Origin: Cydia pomonella
Taxonomy: Eukaryota; Arthropoda; Insecta; Lepidoptera; Tortricidae
Direction of reading: 5' to 3'
Length of the DNA: 64,000 nucleotides
NCBI RefSeq assembly: GCF_033807575.1
Contig: NC_084711.1
Location: 7,812,001-7,876,000 of the forward strand
The first letter of the stretch is position 1, and every line of letters begins with the position of its first letter. Positions 22,154 to 34,524 of the stretch are shown in pieces. A program made the translations under genes and the position numbers. The notes under the pieces were generated by a model. That model worked only from the letters and a program-made list of their open reading frames with translations. It was not told the origin of the DNA and searched no databases.

Positions 22154-25100
22154 GCACCATTTTGAATCTAGAATGTGTGCGTCTAGTTACAGGGCAAAAC
22201 TTTTGATGCGTCGAGATGCAAATTTCAAATTCTGGCTTCCACAACGCGTTTAAAAGCGATCCATCTCCATTTCGTTCTATACAGAATTTATATTACTCGT
22301 ACGGGCTCCACAGGCGATCGCTCCTCGTACCGCCATGCCACGAGAAACTGAATTTCAAATAGCTACGCAAAACCTGCGGTTGCTCCAGCGCGCTCTTCAA
22401 TTTCTGCCATTAGTTGCCTTCCGCTTCCCGCAAAACGTACGCTTACCGCCGCCGTACATCGCGCTGGCCAAAAAATTTACAGACATAGCGGGGCTGGCGA
22501 TCTTATGGTACAAAGCCACTGATCAGATAAAAAAGCATAAGAAAAATTATATTTGTTTTGCTAAAATATATTAAGAAAACAGTTACTAAGAAAACTAAAT
22601 TTAATATGTGACAAAATAAGCAATATTTCTTTATTAATGTGTCACTGTCTTTTTGTACCAAAGGAAAACAGAAGCAATGTGTAATGAATTAAAAAAAAAA
22701 GTCAATTATAAGCGAGCATTTGTAAAACACGCAGCTGCGATAATAATAGTACACTAAACCTAACCCTTGAGAAATGTAGTCGAGTCAGGAAACTAAATGG
22801 GAAACGAAATAATAGCAGCAAAACCACCTTCAGTTTTGTAAATTACAATAAACCGTGGAGAGATCGTGGGCAGAATTCATGATGGCGGTGCCGGCGACAA
22901 TAGGCTTAGATTCGGTTGGGCGGCCCGATATCTAGTGCGGATGTGAGCTCTCGCCGGCCATTAACTTAACCGGTTTTATAACTACTTCACACGACTGTTG
23001 CAAATAAATACAAACAGAAGAATGACTAGAGAAAATAAATTTTATGCCCAAACTTGACCTTTACTAAAACTTTGCTTGACCGTGTGACCAGCCTGACACG
23101 TCATAGGAATTTGTGGTGGATACTACGCTATGAAAATAAATTTGTTAATTGTAAGATGAAAAACGTAATGTCGCATCAGAATGAAATAATCTTTAATTAA
23201 TTCGAGCCAGGTTTCAGCATTAAGTTAGTGCGAAATAAGGTAACTACTCGTACTTGCCTATATATCATGGTCGAACTATTAGATAACAGTATAGTTACAA
23301 TATTATGCAATAAAAATAAGGGGCTCCTAAGTACATATTATTTTTAAATAAGTATTTGAGGGTATTTCTGTCCAATTTATAAAACTTAGGACATTCAATA
23401 CAGTGAAATGAGGGAATTAGCTCGAAGCTTTTTTTAGTACAATATAATAATTTTAGCACATCGTTAATGAGAACTATCTGTAATTTTTGGAATCTAAAGC
23501 TATTTTTATTAATTATTTTGCCAGCAAGTTACATAAATTAGGTTAGTTAAAACAACTTACTCCAGCCAATGGTCAATATTAGTTTTTCTAACCTACGCAT
23601 CATTCGATATTTATTATCGATTAAATGACAGTCATTGTACAATTCTTATTTTACAACAAATTCAATACTTAACATTCACAAAAAGAATCAAAATAACAAT
23701 GCCACATACTATCATAACGTACAAAAGATCGCCCTCAATTGTTACGGAATAGATTGGGCGGCGATACCAAAAGAACTACGGCTGAAAAGGACGACCTCGT
23801 TATTATTTGATAGACCTCATGATGAAAATCCACGCGACACGCAACTTCCCCGGCGTTCACTCGTCAGAATAAAAACAACAATGTATGGCATTCTGTAATC
23901 CACATCGACCGACCTAGCCGAGCTTGAGCCATAAATACGAATAAAGAATGCTAACAGCCCGCTGAACGAGACAATTTCTTGACAAGCTATGAGGAATTGG
24001 CCTTCAACACGCACAAATTTTCGCAAAACGCTTCGTGTATCAGCGTGAACGTACAAGCCCGCGGCGATCGTAAACGGTGACGTCGAGTACCTTGCACTGA
24101 CGGTTAAAATCGAATTTCAACCTTTTACCGGTAAACGGTGCGAAACGTTGAAGATTTACGTACCTATAACGTTATCCTATTTACAGACTAGCAAATTGTA
24201 TTTGCCTAAAGGTCGAATGGAGGCAATATCGTGGACGTCGCGACGGTGTGGGCGGGAGATGCAATAAGCGGAGCGGCCAGCGGCGGAGCCGTCGCCAATT
24301 TAAAGAAAGCCCATTGAACCGAAAGACAAGCGCATTGGCGGCTCACGAGCACCGTGCCCGCACCACCCGCTTTCTAAGGCTCCTCATATAATTTTCAATC
24401 CAGCGAGCTCTAAAATCGATTGCTCTTTGTAAGTGCAAAATAAAACAAAGGAGATAACCGTACGTCGCTAAATTAACTCTTTAGTTTGCTAATTTTCCCA
24501 GAAAGTGCAAGTTTTGCCGCTTTAGATTCTAAACAAAAGAGCAAATACATATAGGTATAGAAACAACACTGTATAAATGACTACTCTTGAATTCTAATTT
24601 ATTTTAACAGTCCTTAGTAGTTTTGTTGGTACTTAGTTTAATTTTGTTGATAAATAGTGGATTGATGTGGTTTAATACCAGTCAAACCTCAACTTTCACC
24701 CATATCAGAGGGATATCGATATTGATGGCAGAGGATTGGGTAGTTCCATTCGTAGCCATACCGTTTCATGCGAAGACCGCACTTAGGGGGCGAGTGCGTA
24801 ATGTTCGGGCTTATCTGTCTCCTTGATGCCACTTTAATGAAAGGGTTTGATCGTAAATCTACATGGCTAAACTTAATAGACTGTCCTATTGGGTTTTGCT
24901 CGGCAACGGTTAGTAATTAATGTGCCTTCATAGAGTAAGTTTTATAATTAGCTATAAGGTAGGTAGGTATCTATTACATTATCTTTGTAATATCGAGATC
25001 GTGTAATTCAAACATAAACTGTAAGACTATAAAAGCTTTTAGTTCATAAAGAAGCTATCATGATTTAATAGGTGTAAAGGGATGACTTAATAATTTTTGA

Positions 25101-25338
25101 TAACGAATATTTAAGCTAACTGTAAACTTCTCGTATTGTTAGAACCGCACATTTAAGTATAAGATAAAAGATGAGAATATACGTTTTTGCTTTAATGTTA
25201 CACAAATCAAAGTAGTTTATGGTACTTATTCGTTTGTTTTTATTATTATACTGCAATATTACAAAATCAGTAGCCAAAACTTCTTCAATTTTATAAATTA
25301 TTTAAGCAGTCATTGTAAAAAAAGTCAGAAAATGTTTA
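22154..25338. other. unique intronic DNA with GC-richer islands
   Basis: Islands at 22290-22470, 22860-22975 and 24060-24390 stand out by GC content. Frames such as 22335-22574, 23635-23898 and 24623-24826 have no recognised domain; two of them overlap antisense frames. There is no evidence for a gene. Confidence 0.45.
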
Positions 25339-25346
25339 CTACGAGC

Positions 25347-25975
25347 CAGGGGTCGGACAAAAAGTGCGGATGACGTAAAAATGACGTAATCTTGCACACA
25401 GGATGATGTTTGAGTTTGTATTTAAACTTCCGTGTGACATGTAGTAACAAAGTAGTATTAATGAAGTAACAAAATAATCGTAAATAAATCCATGGAATTA
25501 ATAATACAGGTGGTAGGGTGATGTAGTGAATAAAATAAATTTCACGAAACTTGTTACCATAAGGTATAATTATTTGAAATTAGTTAGAACAAGTCTGTGG
25601 GATCCTCAGATAAATAGGTTTAATAGTCAAAAGTGGGAACAGTAGGTAAGATTAGTAAAAATAAAAAAGATAATTTGATGTTATTATACTTATTATTTAA
25701 TGAAATTATGCATAGATGACTATTTTTCTAACAAGTCTATTATTGTTGTCACAGACTTAAAATATGCTACAATGCTACAATAACGAAGTCAATTTATTGT
25801 TCATCTGATTGACAATGTGTCAGTCAAAAATGTACTTACTCATTTCAAGTGGCGATATCGTTTAATAAAGAGGTTGATAAATGATAAGTGATAATTGTTT
25901 ATGAAAATCAAAAATACTATTTGAAATCATCCTATAAGTGGTTTGACGTCATCCGCACTTTTTGTACGACCCCTG
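25347..25975. mobile_element. 629-bp non-autonomous hAT-type element
   Basis: The left end CAGGGGTCGGACAAAAAGTG, followed by CGGATGACGT, is repeated inverted at the right end (one mismatch in 30 bp). CTACGAGC stands directly on both sides (25339-25346 and 25976-25983), an 8-bp target duplication. CAGGG ends with 8-bp duplications are the mark of the hAT superfamily. The interior is AT-rich and encodes no transposase. Confidence 0.92.
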
Positions 25976-25983
25976 CTACGAGC

Positions 25984-26297
25984 GTAAGTGAATATTAAAA
26001 AGGTACGATACGATACGATCATTCATATCAAGATCATATAATAACAAAATATTAAAACTATTTTCAATATACGATTAATACACGCACTATGGTTTAAACT
26101 TTCACGATTTTAGAGGACTCCAAGACCACGGGGACAACGCCGTCCTCGAAAAGTCGGAGGTCTCAATACGCGATTAAATCCCGTCTCTGTAATTTAATAA
26201 TATACGATAGATGATTAAAATTATAATATTAGTATTCAATATATTATACAAATTTTATTGTCATTGTGTATTGTTTGTCATCATTATATTGTCATTT
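25984..26297. other. intronic DNA, possible repeat fragment
   Basis: GAGGACTCCAAGACCACGGG...AAAAGTCGGAGGTCTC at 26112-26164 looks like a piece of a dispersed repeat, but I cannot assign it. The remainder is AT-rich. Confidence 0.35.
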
Positions 26298-26485
26298 TGA
26301 TATTTACCACTAGCTTTTCGGTGAAGGAAAACATCGTGAGGAAACCTGCATACATCTGCGAAGAGATTCAAAGGTGTATGTGAAGACCCCAATCCGCATT
26401 GGGCTAGCGTGGAAACTATAGCCCGAGCCCTCTCGCATGAGAGGAGGCCTGTGCCCAGCTGCGGGACGTATATAGGCTGAATTAT
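26298..26485 (+). repeat. lepidopteran LINE/SINE 3' module ending GTGGGACGTATATAGGCTGA-like
   Basis: GATATTTACCACTAGCTTTT, then CGGTGAAGGAAAACATCGTG, is followed by GAGGAGGCCTGTGCCCAGCT and GCGGGACGTATATAGGCTGA. This end is extremely common in Lepidoptera. Its first part is shared with the SINE body at 7393-7437. Confidence 0.8.
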
Positions 26486-26619
26486 TATATTATAATATAT
26501 TTTTTAGTATTTTTATTTGTGTATTTTATACATTTGTATTATATCAAATTTTACAGTTGTTTTCGATAGTTCTAATAAATGTCATATTTCTTTCTCCTTG
26601 TACCATTTTACGTCTCTGT

Positions 26620-26730
26620 TTAGCCCAATGGTTGATTGGTAGAGAATGCCACTATGCATTAAGTCCGCCATTTGTACATCTTTTTTTGTATTTTGTGCAA
26701 TAAAGTAAAAATAAATAAATAAAGTTTAAG
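26620..26730 (+). repeat. LINE 3' tail, plus strand
   Basis: AATGGTTGATTGGTAGAGAA...GCATTAAGTCCGCCATTTGT ending in GTGCAATAAAG and A-rich repeats. Same family as 14361-14470. Confidence 0.85.
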
Positions 26731-27074
26731 TATAATTTTTTATTTGTTTTGTTCTAAAACAGTCTAAAAATAATGACGCACATATAAAAATCACATAAAC
26801 ACCTGGATCGTCACAATTCTGACGCAAGATTGCTACTGACATCACCGGCTAGACAGAGTATTTATTTTGAAACACAATAATCATAAAATTCATAAACAGC
26901 AGATGAGTAATACGTACCAATATAGGTTCAAAGCGGAGACCAAATCAACTTAATACACACCCACCCAAAAATAATAATCATAATGTATTATTTTTTAATA
27001 ATAGGTATATGGAAGATACGTTATGGGAGTAACATATCTAGAAACTGACCTTTCCCATGCATATCTGCTAGCCA
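26731..27074. other. intronic DNA, nothing recognised
   Basis: AT-rich, no gene or clear repeat. Confidence 0.5.
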
Positions 27075-27506
27075 CATTCTGATTTTAATTTCTTATTCTG
27101 AAACTGATAACAGTGAATATTTCTTGTCCAGAAATGTAACTTTTGACAGCTGACAGATTAAATCCATGAGAGTTTCTGACTTACTTACTTCACTGGATCA
27201 GTGACCAAAAAGGATGTTGCCTCTGACACCAGAGAAGCCACTTTGCACTATACTGCGCCACTTCACGCCAGTTGGGTACTCTGAGGGCGGGCAGATCTTT
27301 TAGAGCTTCGTCACTCCAGCGGTATTTGGGACACCCGGAGGGACGTTTTCCACCCCCACATACGCTCTTCTCACAGCTCGATTCTCACATCCTCTCCAAG
27401 TGACTGATCCAGCGGAGTCGTATGGCTTTGATCTCGCCAATTATATTGGGCACCGTAGCCAGCTACGATCCATAATAGTTTCAGAACAAGAAATTAAATC
27501 AGAATC
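27075..27506. mobile_element. inverted-repeat pair enclosing a LINE fragment
   Basis: CATTCTGATTTTAATTTCTT, then ATTCTGAAACT, at 27075-27108 is matched by the reverse complement of 27471-27506 at roughly 31 of 35 positions. Between them lies the minus-strand end of a LINE reading frame. Either a DNA element captured or was invaded by LINE DNA, or two ends face each other by chance. Confidence 0.5.
27190..27455 (-). pseudogene. LINE reverse-transcriptase C-terminal fragment, broken
   Basis: One minus-strand frame reads IKAIRLRWISHLERM, a stop codon, and further on GGKRPSGCPKYRWSDEALKD, then LPALRVPNWREVAQ, closing with a stop at 27190-27192. The order IKxxRLRWxxHLxRM, G(R)PKxRWxD, DLxxLxVxNWRExAQ is the standard tail of LINE ORF2 proteins after the polymerase domain. 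The in-frame stop shows it is dead, and upstream polymerase motifs are missing. Clade is uncertain. Confidence 0.75.
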
Positions 27507-27523
27507 GGGCTGTTGGTATACCT

Positions 27524-28567
27524 ACGAGGGCGGTTTGAGAAGTCAGTGACTTTATGAAAACAAAAATCATTTTAACATATAAACTTTTTAATTACAATTC
27601 TGAACTCCTTGGTAGCTGGCAGTTTTTTTTTTAAAGGCGGGGCAATAAAAAAGTTGTTGAGGCATATGTCAAATACGATCGGAAAATTGTTGGAAAATGG
27701 AGAAAAGCGAATTTCGTGTGTTAAGTAAACATTACTTTTACGTGGAAAAACTATTAAAGAGACTGAAAACTGCTTAAAAATTATTATGGGGAATCTGCTC
27801 CTTCTCATGGAATGGTACATAAGTGGTTTACAGAATTTCGTCCTGGACGTACCACTACCAATGACGCAGAACGCTCTGGAAGGCCGATTGAAGTGACCAC
27901 TGATAATGTCGTGAATAAAGTTCACGATATTGTTTTGGATGACCGTCGAGTGAGATAGCTGAGACTGTACACATTTCATCTGAACGAGTTTTTCATATCT
28001 TGCATAATATTTTGAATATGAAAAAGCTTTCCGCAAGATGGGTGCCGCGTTTGCTGACAGCCAATCAAAAACGACTTCGTGAAACAACTTCCGAGCAATG
28101 CTTAGCCAAATTCAAGCGTAATTCTAATGAATTTTTACGTCAATTTGTGACGGTAGATGAAACGTGGATCCACCATTATACGCCAGAGACGAAAAATCAG
28201 TCAAAACAGTGGACTTCTGCTAACGAACGGGCCCCAAAGAAAGCGAAAACCGTTAATTCGGCAGGAAAGGTAATGGCCACTGTTTTTTGGGACAGCCAAG
28301 GGGTTATTTATATATTATTAAGAGAAAGGTAAAACAATAAATTACCTTTATTATGCTTCTTTGTTGGAAAAATTTAACGCAGAAGTTGTGAAAAAACGGC
28401 CACATCTGGCAAAGAAGAAAATTCTTTTTCACCACGACAATGCCCCTGCACACTCGTCAGCAGTCGCAACAGCCGACATAAAATAGTTGAACTGCGTTAC
28501 GAAATACTGCCCCACCCACCTTATTCTCCAGATTTGGCCCCATGTGATTCTTTTTATTCCCAAACAT
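27524..28567 (+). mobile_element. truncated mariner transposon
   Basis: The left end starts near TA then CGAGGGCGGTTTGAGAAGT, which fits mariner terminal repeats. About 170 bp later a transposase gene begins. The matching right end is missing: the copy stops after the codons of the third catalytic region and a different repeat begins at about 28570. Confidence 0.85.
27697..28567 (+). pseudogene. mariner transposase, D,D34D type, inactive
   Basis: The frame opens MEKSEFRVL and contains the helix-turn-helix stretch GESAPSHGMVHKWF, the mid motif ARWVPRLLTANQK, the first catalytic Asp in VDETWIHH (28156-28158), the second in HHDNAPAH (28436-28438) and the third in PDLAPCD (28546-28548). Allowing for indels, the catalytic spacing is 93 and 35 residues, as in Mos1. 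It is broken several times: a frame slip soon after the start, an in-frame stop after DDRRVR, a 1-base slip near 28318, a 5-base insertion near 28480, a 1-base loss after PCD, and loss of the C-terminus. Transposases of this family cut and paste DNA at TA sites; this one cannot be functional. Confidence 0.9.
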
Positions 28568-28569
28568 GA

Positions 28570-29035
28570 AGTAGTACCTCCCCTACACGTAAATTGGGGG
28601 TGAATTTTTTTTTTGCTTCAACCCTACAGTGTGGGATATCGTTGGAAAGGTCTTTCAAAACTAATAGGGGTCTTCAACAAACATTTTTTGATAAAGTGAA
28701 TATATTCGGAGATAATCGCTCCGAAAGAAAAACAATGTGTCCCCTCCCCTCTAACTTTTGAACCATAGGTCCAAAAAATACAGCGGATATGATCAGTTTA
28801 GCTGTTTTTGAGTTATCGCAAAAAGTTTCCCCTTCATAGTAAAAAGACTTACTTTAATTAGGTACTGATTATGCAAATTTGCCTATTTGTTTAACTGGTG
28901 AAAGGTACCATTTCATCCCTTGGTTAACAATTTACTATACTTTAAGCTCCAGTTTAGCTTATTGTGACGGAAGAGTAACTACGGAACCCTACACTGAGCG
29001 TGGCCCGACATGCTCTTGGCCGGTTTTTTTTATTC
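28570..29035 (+). repeat. lepidopteran dispersed repeat with GGCCGGTTTTTTT tail, second copy
   Basis: Ends CTACGGAACCCTACACTGAG, then TCTTGGCCGGTTTTTTTT, like the copy at 2050-2390. It abuts the truncated mariner, and no mariner sequence resumes on the far side, so it either inserted with a deletion or lies at a breakpoint. Confidence 0.7.
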
Positions 29036-29827
29036 CTACTTTAACGTCACGAGACGAACTCAGTGATGGTGAACTATTTTTTATTTTTTATTAATGTTAT
29101 GAGATATTTTTTATGTAAATAAAGTTGCAGTGTTTGATCGGTGCGGAAAAGTACGCTCCTTTTCATCAAAAGGTGTTAGGTACTTGTCATCTATAAAAAT
29201 ATCTTAATTATAATAATATATTTTTATTTAGGTGAATATTTTTCGTAAATGTGAGTATCACGCATATAAAACGGTGTCGTTTTAGACACCTAGTGCAAGA
29301 CACTGCAAAAATCGTGGAAGTATGTACCTTAGAATCTAAAATATTATATTATACAAAACTTTACAACATCCATTAAAATATGTTTTTTAAATGCAACTCA
29401 AATAACAAAATCTACGCGGACAAAGCTGACGTTACTAGTTAATAAATTTAATACCACTTTTAATTTTTTTTTAAATATGTTTAAATGATTACTTGCTAGT
29501 TAAATGTGTAAGTGGCCCATAATTACACACACGTAGGTAGGTAATAATTTCTGATATTTAACATTTGTAATCTAAGTCACGATTAAAATTATAAATATAC
29601 AAAACTGAACCTTGTTGCAAAGTTATAAAATTAACTCGAATACATTAATTAAATATTTTGGTGGCTTACAATATAATAGCAGATTGTATAAGTACAACAA
29701 GGGCTTAAAGTGACCTATTTTATCCCAGGCAAATTCTCGAACCGAGCGGAAGCGAGTGCCGATATAGTTCGTGGATAAATCCCATAAAAATGCCCACATT
29801 TTATGTACGAGTTATATACTCTGCTTT
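29036..29827. other. intronic DNA, nothing recognised
   Basis: AT-rich, no coding similarity. Confidence 0.5.
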
Positions 29828-30089
29828 TTAACCGACTTCAAAAAGGAGAAGGTTCTCAAATCGACTGTTTTTTTTTGTATGTATGTTACTCAATATCTCC
29901 GAGACTCGTGAACCGATTTTCAAATTTTTTTTTTAATCGAACGGGTATAACCCCGAGATGGTCCCGTTGGCACCAAGTCGGGGTCTGATGATGGGATCTT
30001 GGAGAAATCGAGGGAACTGTTCAAATGTTATAGGTACATGTATGGCGCTTTTGGGTATTTCTGAAGTCGGTTATATTTTTTGTTAAAAA
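29828..30089 (+). mobile_element. AACCGACTTCAAAAAGGAG-type MITE
   Basis: Starts TTAACCGACTTCAAAAAGGA and ends TGAAGTCGGTTATATTTTTTG followed by TTAAAAA; the ends are inverted (AACCGACTTC against GAAGTCGGTT). Inside are CTCAATATCTCCGAGACTCG and CCCGTTGGCACCAAGTCGGG, which I recognise from very common lepidopteran copies. Confidence 0.85.
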
Positions 30090-30867
30090 GTTTTCATTTC
30101 ATTTACGAGGAAAATATATAGAGACAATATTAAAATATTTAAGGAATATTAAAATATTTAAGGTTACTTTTCCGTAAATATTAAAGAATAAAGAAATGAG
30201 TACTTGGACCGACGCATGGCCATGTGCGAGCTGGCCGCTAACGGCAGCAGTGGCAGTTTGTATGGCAGGTATTGAACTTTAGTGGAAGTCGATAAGGCTC
30301 ATAATAGATGATTTTAATTTATGGGCTAGACCCCACTTTATGCGATACACGTGACTTAAACACCAACTTTATGACCATTAGAAGTGAAAAAATGTTTAAG
30401 CTGCCATAATTAGCAAACACACAAAAAACACCTTACCTAAAGATAGACTTACAAGGTACGACGAAAACTAAGAAACTAAATTTAATACGGTAAGTAGGTA
30501 TATTATGCCTGAATATTATTTGTATTTTATGACGGCATATTTTATGTAAAAGTACCTAATCTGTGCAAAAAAAAAGATTTTCTTTAAACGTTGAAGTAAT
30601 AAAATTACATAATAGCTTTATTTTTTATAAAATCTGCCTCTGGAAAATTGAAAGCGCCGTTATGGAAGCACAGTCGAATTTTACGATCCGTTTAAAAAGT
30701 CTACGCTTTAAGCGACAGTGCGGGATATAGTTAAAAATAAATGACATGAGGCGTAAAATCGCAACATAAACATCAAATTGTATACAATGAAACTATTATT
30801 ATAACTGCAGCTTCATAACTGATTAAAAACTTTAGTACTGATTATAAATTTCCCCAATTTATTTTTC
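30090..30867. other. intronic DNA with a 19-bp tandem duplication
   Basis: AATATTAAAATATTTAAGG occurs twice head to tail at 30125-30163. No gene was seen in the remainder. Confidence 0.6.
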
Positions 30868-31131
30868 ATAAATAAATAAACATTATAGGACATTATTACA
30901 CAAATTGACTAAGCCCCACATTAAGCTTAATAAAGCTTGTGTTGAGGGTACTTAGACAACGATATATTTGATATATAAATATTTTTAAAATACTTAAATA
31001 CATAGAGAACACCCATGACTCAGGAAAAAATGTCCGTGCTAATCGCACGAATAAATGCCCTTACCAGGATTTGAACCTGGGACCATCGGCTTCATAGGCA
31101 GGGTCACTTCCCACTAGGTCAAACCGGTCGT
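30868..31131 (-). mobile_element. tRNA-derived SINE, minus strand, intact layout
   Basis: Same family as 15400-15800 without the MITE. On the minus strand it begins CGACCGGTTTGACCTAGTGG, carries B-box GGTTCAAATCC, continues GAGTCATGGGTGTTCTCTATG and ends with TTTATTTATG after AATGTCCTATAATG. Confidence 0.9.
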
Positions 31132-34100
31132 AAAATGATGATGATGGAATGATTTCATGAAAGGTATTAGTGAAATATTAACGTACTTCAATGTCTTCAA
31201 TATTTTATTCATTTCTATTATCTTTCATATTTTACTTTTCTAATTCAACCTTATATTGCCTCTGAATACATTTTGCCTTCACACATTGAATCGACTCACA
31301 AGGGCTCAGCCCACGAGCATCGGACATAGCTAAAAGTATTGACAGGTAGCTGTAATAATCCCAATCCGGACGCATGAAGGTGAAAAGGCGAAGATATCGA
31401 GGTCTAAGCCGTGTAAACACCGAAAGTTGTGAATTAATAACGATAACCTCAACCCTAGCCCCCCGGGGAGCAGTGGGCTTGTAGTAATAAGAACAAACTA
31501 CAAGTAATTATAACAAGAACAACTATTATTAATTTAAAAACAACAGGTTAAGGAGCTTGTTTCCTGTTTAATCTGCATGAAACGCTCAATTAAAAACGGC
31601 TTCTTGTTACTTTTGTTGTTGATTTACTTAAGTGCTTATATTGTATTGTACTCGTGATTTAATATAAACGTTATAATATTATTTTCGTTAGCTAGTATAT
31701 AGTGATAAAATACGAGTACTTATCGTTTTCATTGCCATGTTTTTGTTTAAAAAAAAAATAGAATGATAGTGTCATCTACAGGATTTAAAACTTTAATTAA
31801 ATCAAAATGTGCAAAACGCGCATTTTTTACGTTCTTTTATTATTGAACCGCTATCCGCATCGTCTAGACTTATTGAAAAATAGTAACGAAAACAAAGTGA
31901 TAGAATTGTATGAGTTAAGTTATTTTACGAACATTTTCCTTATCCTTTGACATTAATACCACTATAACATGATATCTCACATCCTTCAGACCACTAAGTT
32001 AGGTGTGCGTCAGATATTTAAGTTTCATCTATCATCATTCCCTGCTCTTCAATCATTACTGTTTACTTATTACTGGAGACAAGAACACCAAATAGCTGTT
32101 AAGCTTCACTAAACTTCGTAACAGCCTAAAGAATTAGGTAAGCTACTCGTATAACTAAAAGGATTATTTGGATGATGTTATTGTTTTCCAAAATATCGTT
32201 AGTGAAGAGTAACTTTTATAAAACCTAAGAGAGTATAGTAAGGTCGCCCAATAGTATTACGTTTAAGGTTAACAGATGAATAATCAATACAGATAACAAT
32301 AAACACCCATGTAATATAAAATAATGATTTTGAAGTCGCACTCTTGAACTGTGCAAAATAAAATAACAACTAGATAGACAATTATATTTTTGTTTAACGT
32401 TGCTGAAAGGTGAAATATGCATTTAGATCGAACTGGATTTCATTTAATTTACATCAAACACAAAATAAAAAGCTATTACAAAACACGTACACATAATGTA
32501 AACGATTAGAAAGATTTATTTTCTTTTAAAACATGGCATAATGGATGAATGGCTTAGATATCGCGTCCGAGATGAGACATGAATGACAAAAAAATCATTA
32601 AGTATTATATTCTTCTTTTGTACGCAGGATTTAAACGTGTCAGGTAAATTGTGTTTGCATGTATGTAGTTATCCATACAAGTTTTTACAAAACACAAAAA
32701 AACCGCTTCAATTTGGATATAAGTGGAATTATGCATTTTCAATATAGTACCTTTTCAAATATTATTTGGTTTTGTGTTGATAAACTTTTATATCATGAAA
32801 AATCACCCACAACACCCTACCTGCCCTTGAGAGATCTCAATTTTCCCAGACAGAGTTCAAGATCCGTTTAATGTTTATTATTGTTGTGTCGGTACATACT
32901 AAATGTCTAAAGTGAAGTAATTTAAATTTAGTGTAATTATAATCTAAAATTGTACTAGCTTTTTGGTTTTAATACATCTCAAAAAATCAACAGGTATAAC
33001 ATAGGAAATATTTGTGACGATATTTTTTTTACATTATACGAGTGTCATGGTTAATTTAGTGGGCTTCGTTTTTTGACTCTAATGTGTTTAAATAAAATGA
33101 TTACAATATGTAAAAAATGCTAAGTGTAAACTGAACTAGTACAAAGAAATATGAACAATCCTGTCAATATAAATTATAAAGTGTTGCATTCAAATTTTTG
33201 TATTAAAATATATTAATATACGAAGAGAGTGTTTACAAAACAAGTTGACCTTCCTTTAAAATATCCATTATCATAACATTCAAATTAACTATGAGCGTAT
33301 CATATCATTGTTACACAAATCACTTGTTACTATTACCCATCACTGTATAAAACAATTATTTTTATGTTCTCGTATTCGGGGAAGGTCACGCAATAGGAAT
33401 ATTACGGACAAAACGATGGTATCAAATAATATAAACTAGCATATCGTAACTAGGGGACTCAATATTTACAATTAACTGGTTATCAATAAGAAAAAAATAT
33501 TATAGCTACCTTTATGTAGATGAAATATACATCAACTAATTTGATTGCCTACTTGAAATTAATATTAAAGTTACTTTAAACTTTCACCAATAACATTTAT
33601 AACAAAATATATTAGGTACATTTCAGACATTTAGCTTCATGCGTCAAGCGAAATACAATGTTGATTGGATTTAGTATATCATTAATAAAACTCATACAAG
33701 ATGTGGTACATTTCTCAGCTGACGTTGATAAAGTATGACTGCGCAATAATTATATTCCATTGAAGATATTTAATGATCTGTGACGATGTATCGGTGCCAT
33801 GCACTTTTATCTACGTTATGTCCATTCAAGAATTTTACCTAGATGCGTGGTACTATACTTACCTACATATAAGTGTGGTTTGTGTCATATCCATACAAAC
33901 GGAATGAAATAATAGATATTTTAATTTAAATAAACTATGAAGATAAGTGAGAGCATGTTAAACGGTTCTAACATGTTCAATGCGTTATTTTCTGTTTTTA
34001 AGACGAGAACATTAACGTATGTTACTGCACGAAAACTACTTACTTCCGTCAAGAACTAAACGGTATCAAAACAGACGTCGACCCTCGAATTTTACCATAA

Positions 34101-34275
34101 AATGGCCCACCGACGTAATTTGAGAAAATAAACTTGAACTGTGAACAGTTAATATCACCGTTGCATGCGATCGCACAATTTTATTTCGACCTAATAGTGT
34201 AGTTATTCTTTTCTTATTGTTACATTCGGGTATTACACAAAATGTTCGTACATCAATTGAAATCCGTCGGTTGGA
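31132..34275. other. unique intronic DNA
   Basis: Mostly AT-rich. A patch at 31280-31490 is GC-richer and carries a 62-codon minus-strand frame without a known domain. Nothing else stands out. Confidence 0.45.
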
Positions 34276-34524
34276 TTAGCTCTTGTAAATCGTATCTGTG
34301 GAAAGTAACAGGTCGATTGATCTGTTTGTTGTTTTTAATCGAGGAGGGAAGCGTCTCCGCGGCGCCGCCCAGCAGATACGAACCACTTGCGGCTGGCAAT
34401 GTGCAGCGGCGCGCACTTCAACTTTACAAAACTTTGCGCTCCCGAAATAAACTTTTTCCAAACGGTACCAATCGATCACTCGAACACCGGGATGTGAATG
34501 TGGCGAGATGATGATGATACTAAC

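Noticed and set aside
27572..28087. 171-codon minus-strand open frame
   Set aside because: It is antisense to the mariner transposase and has no domain of its own.
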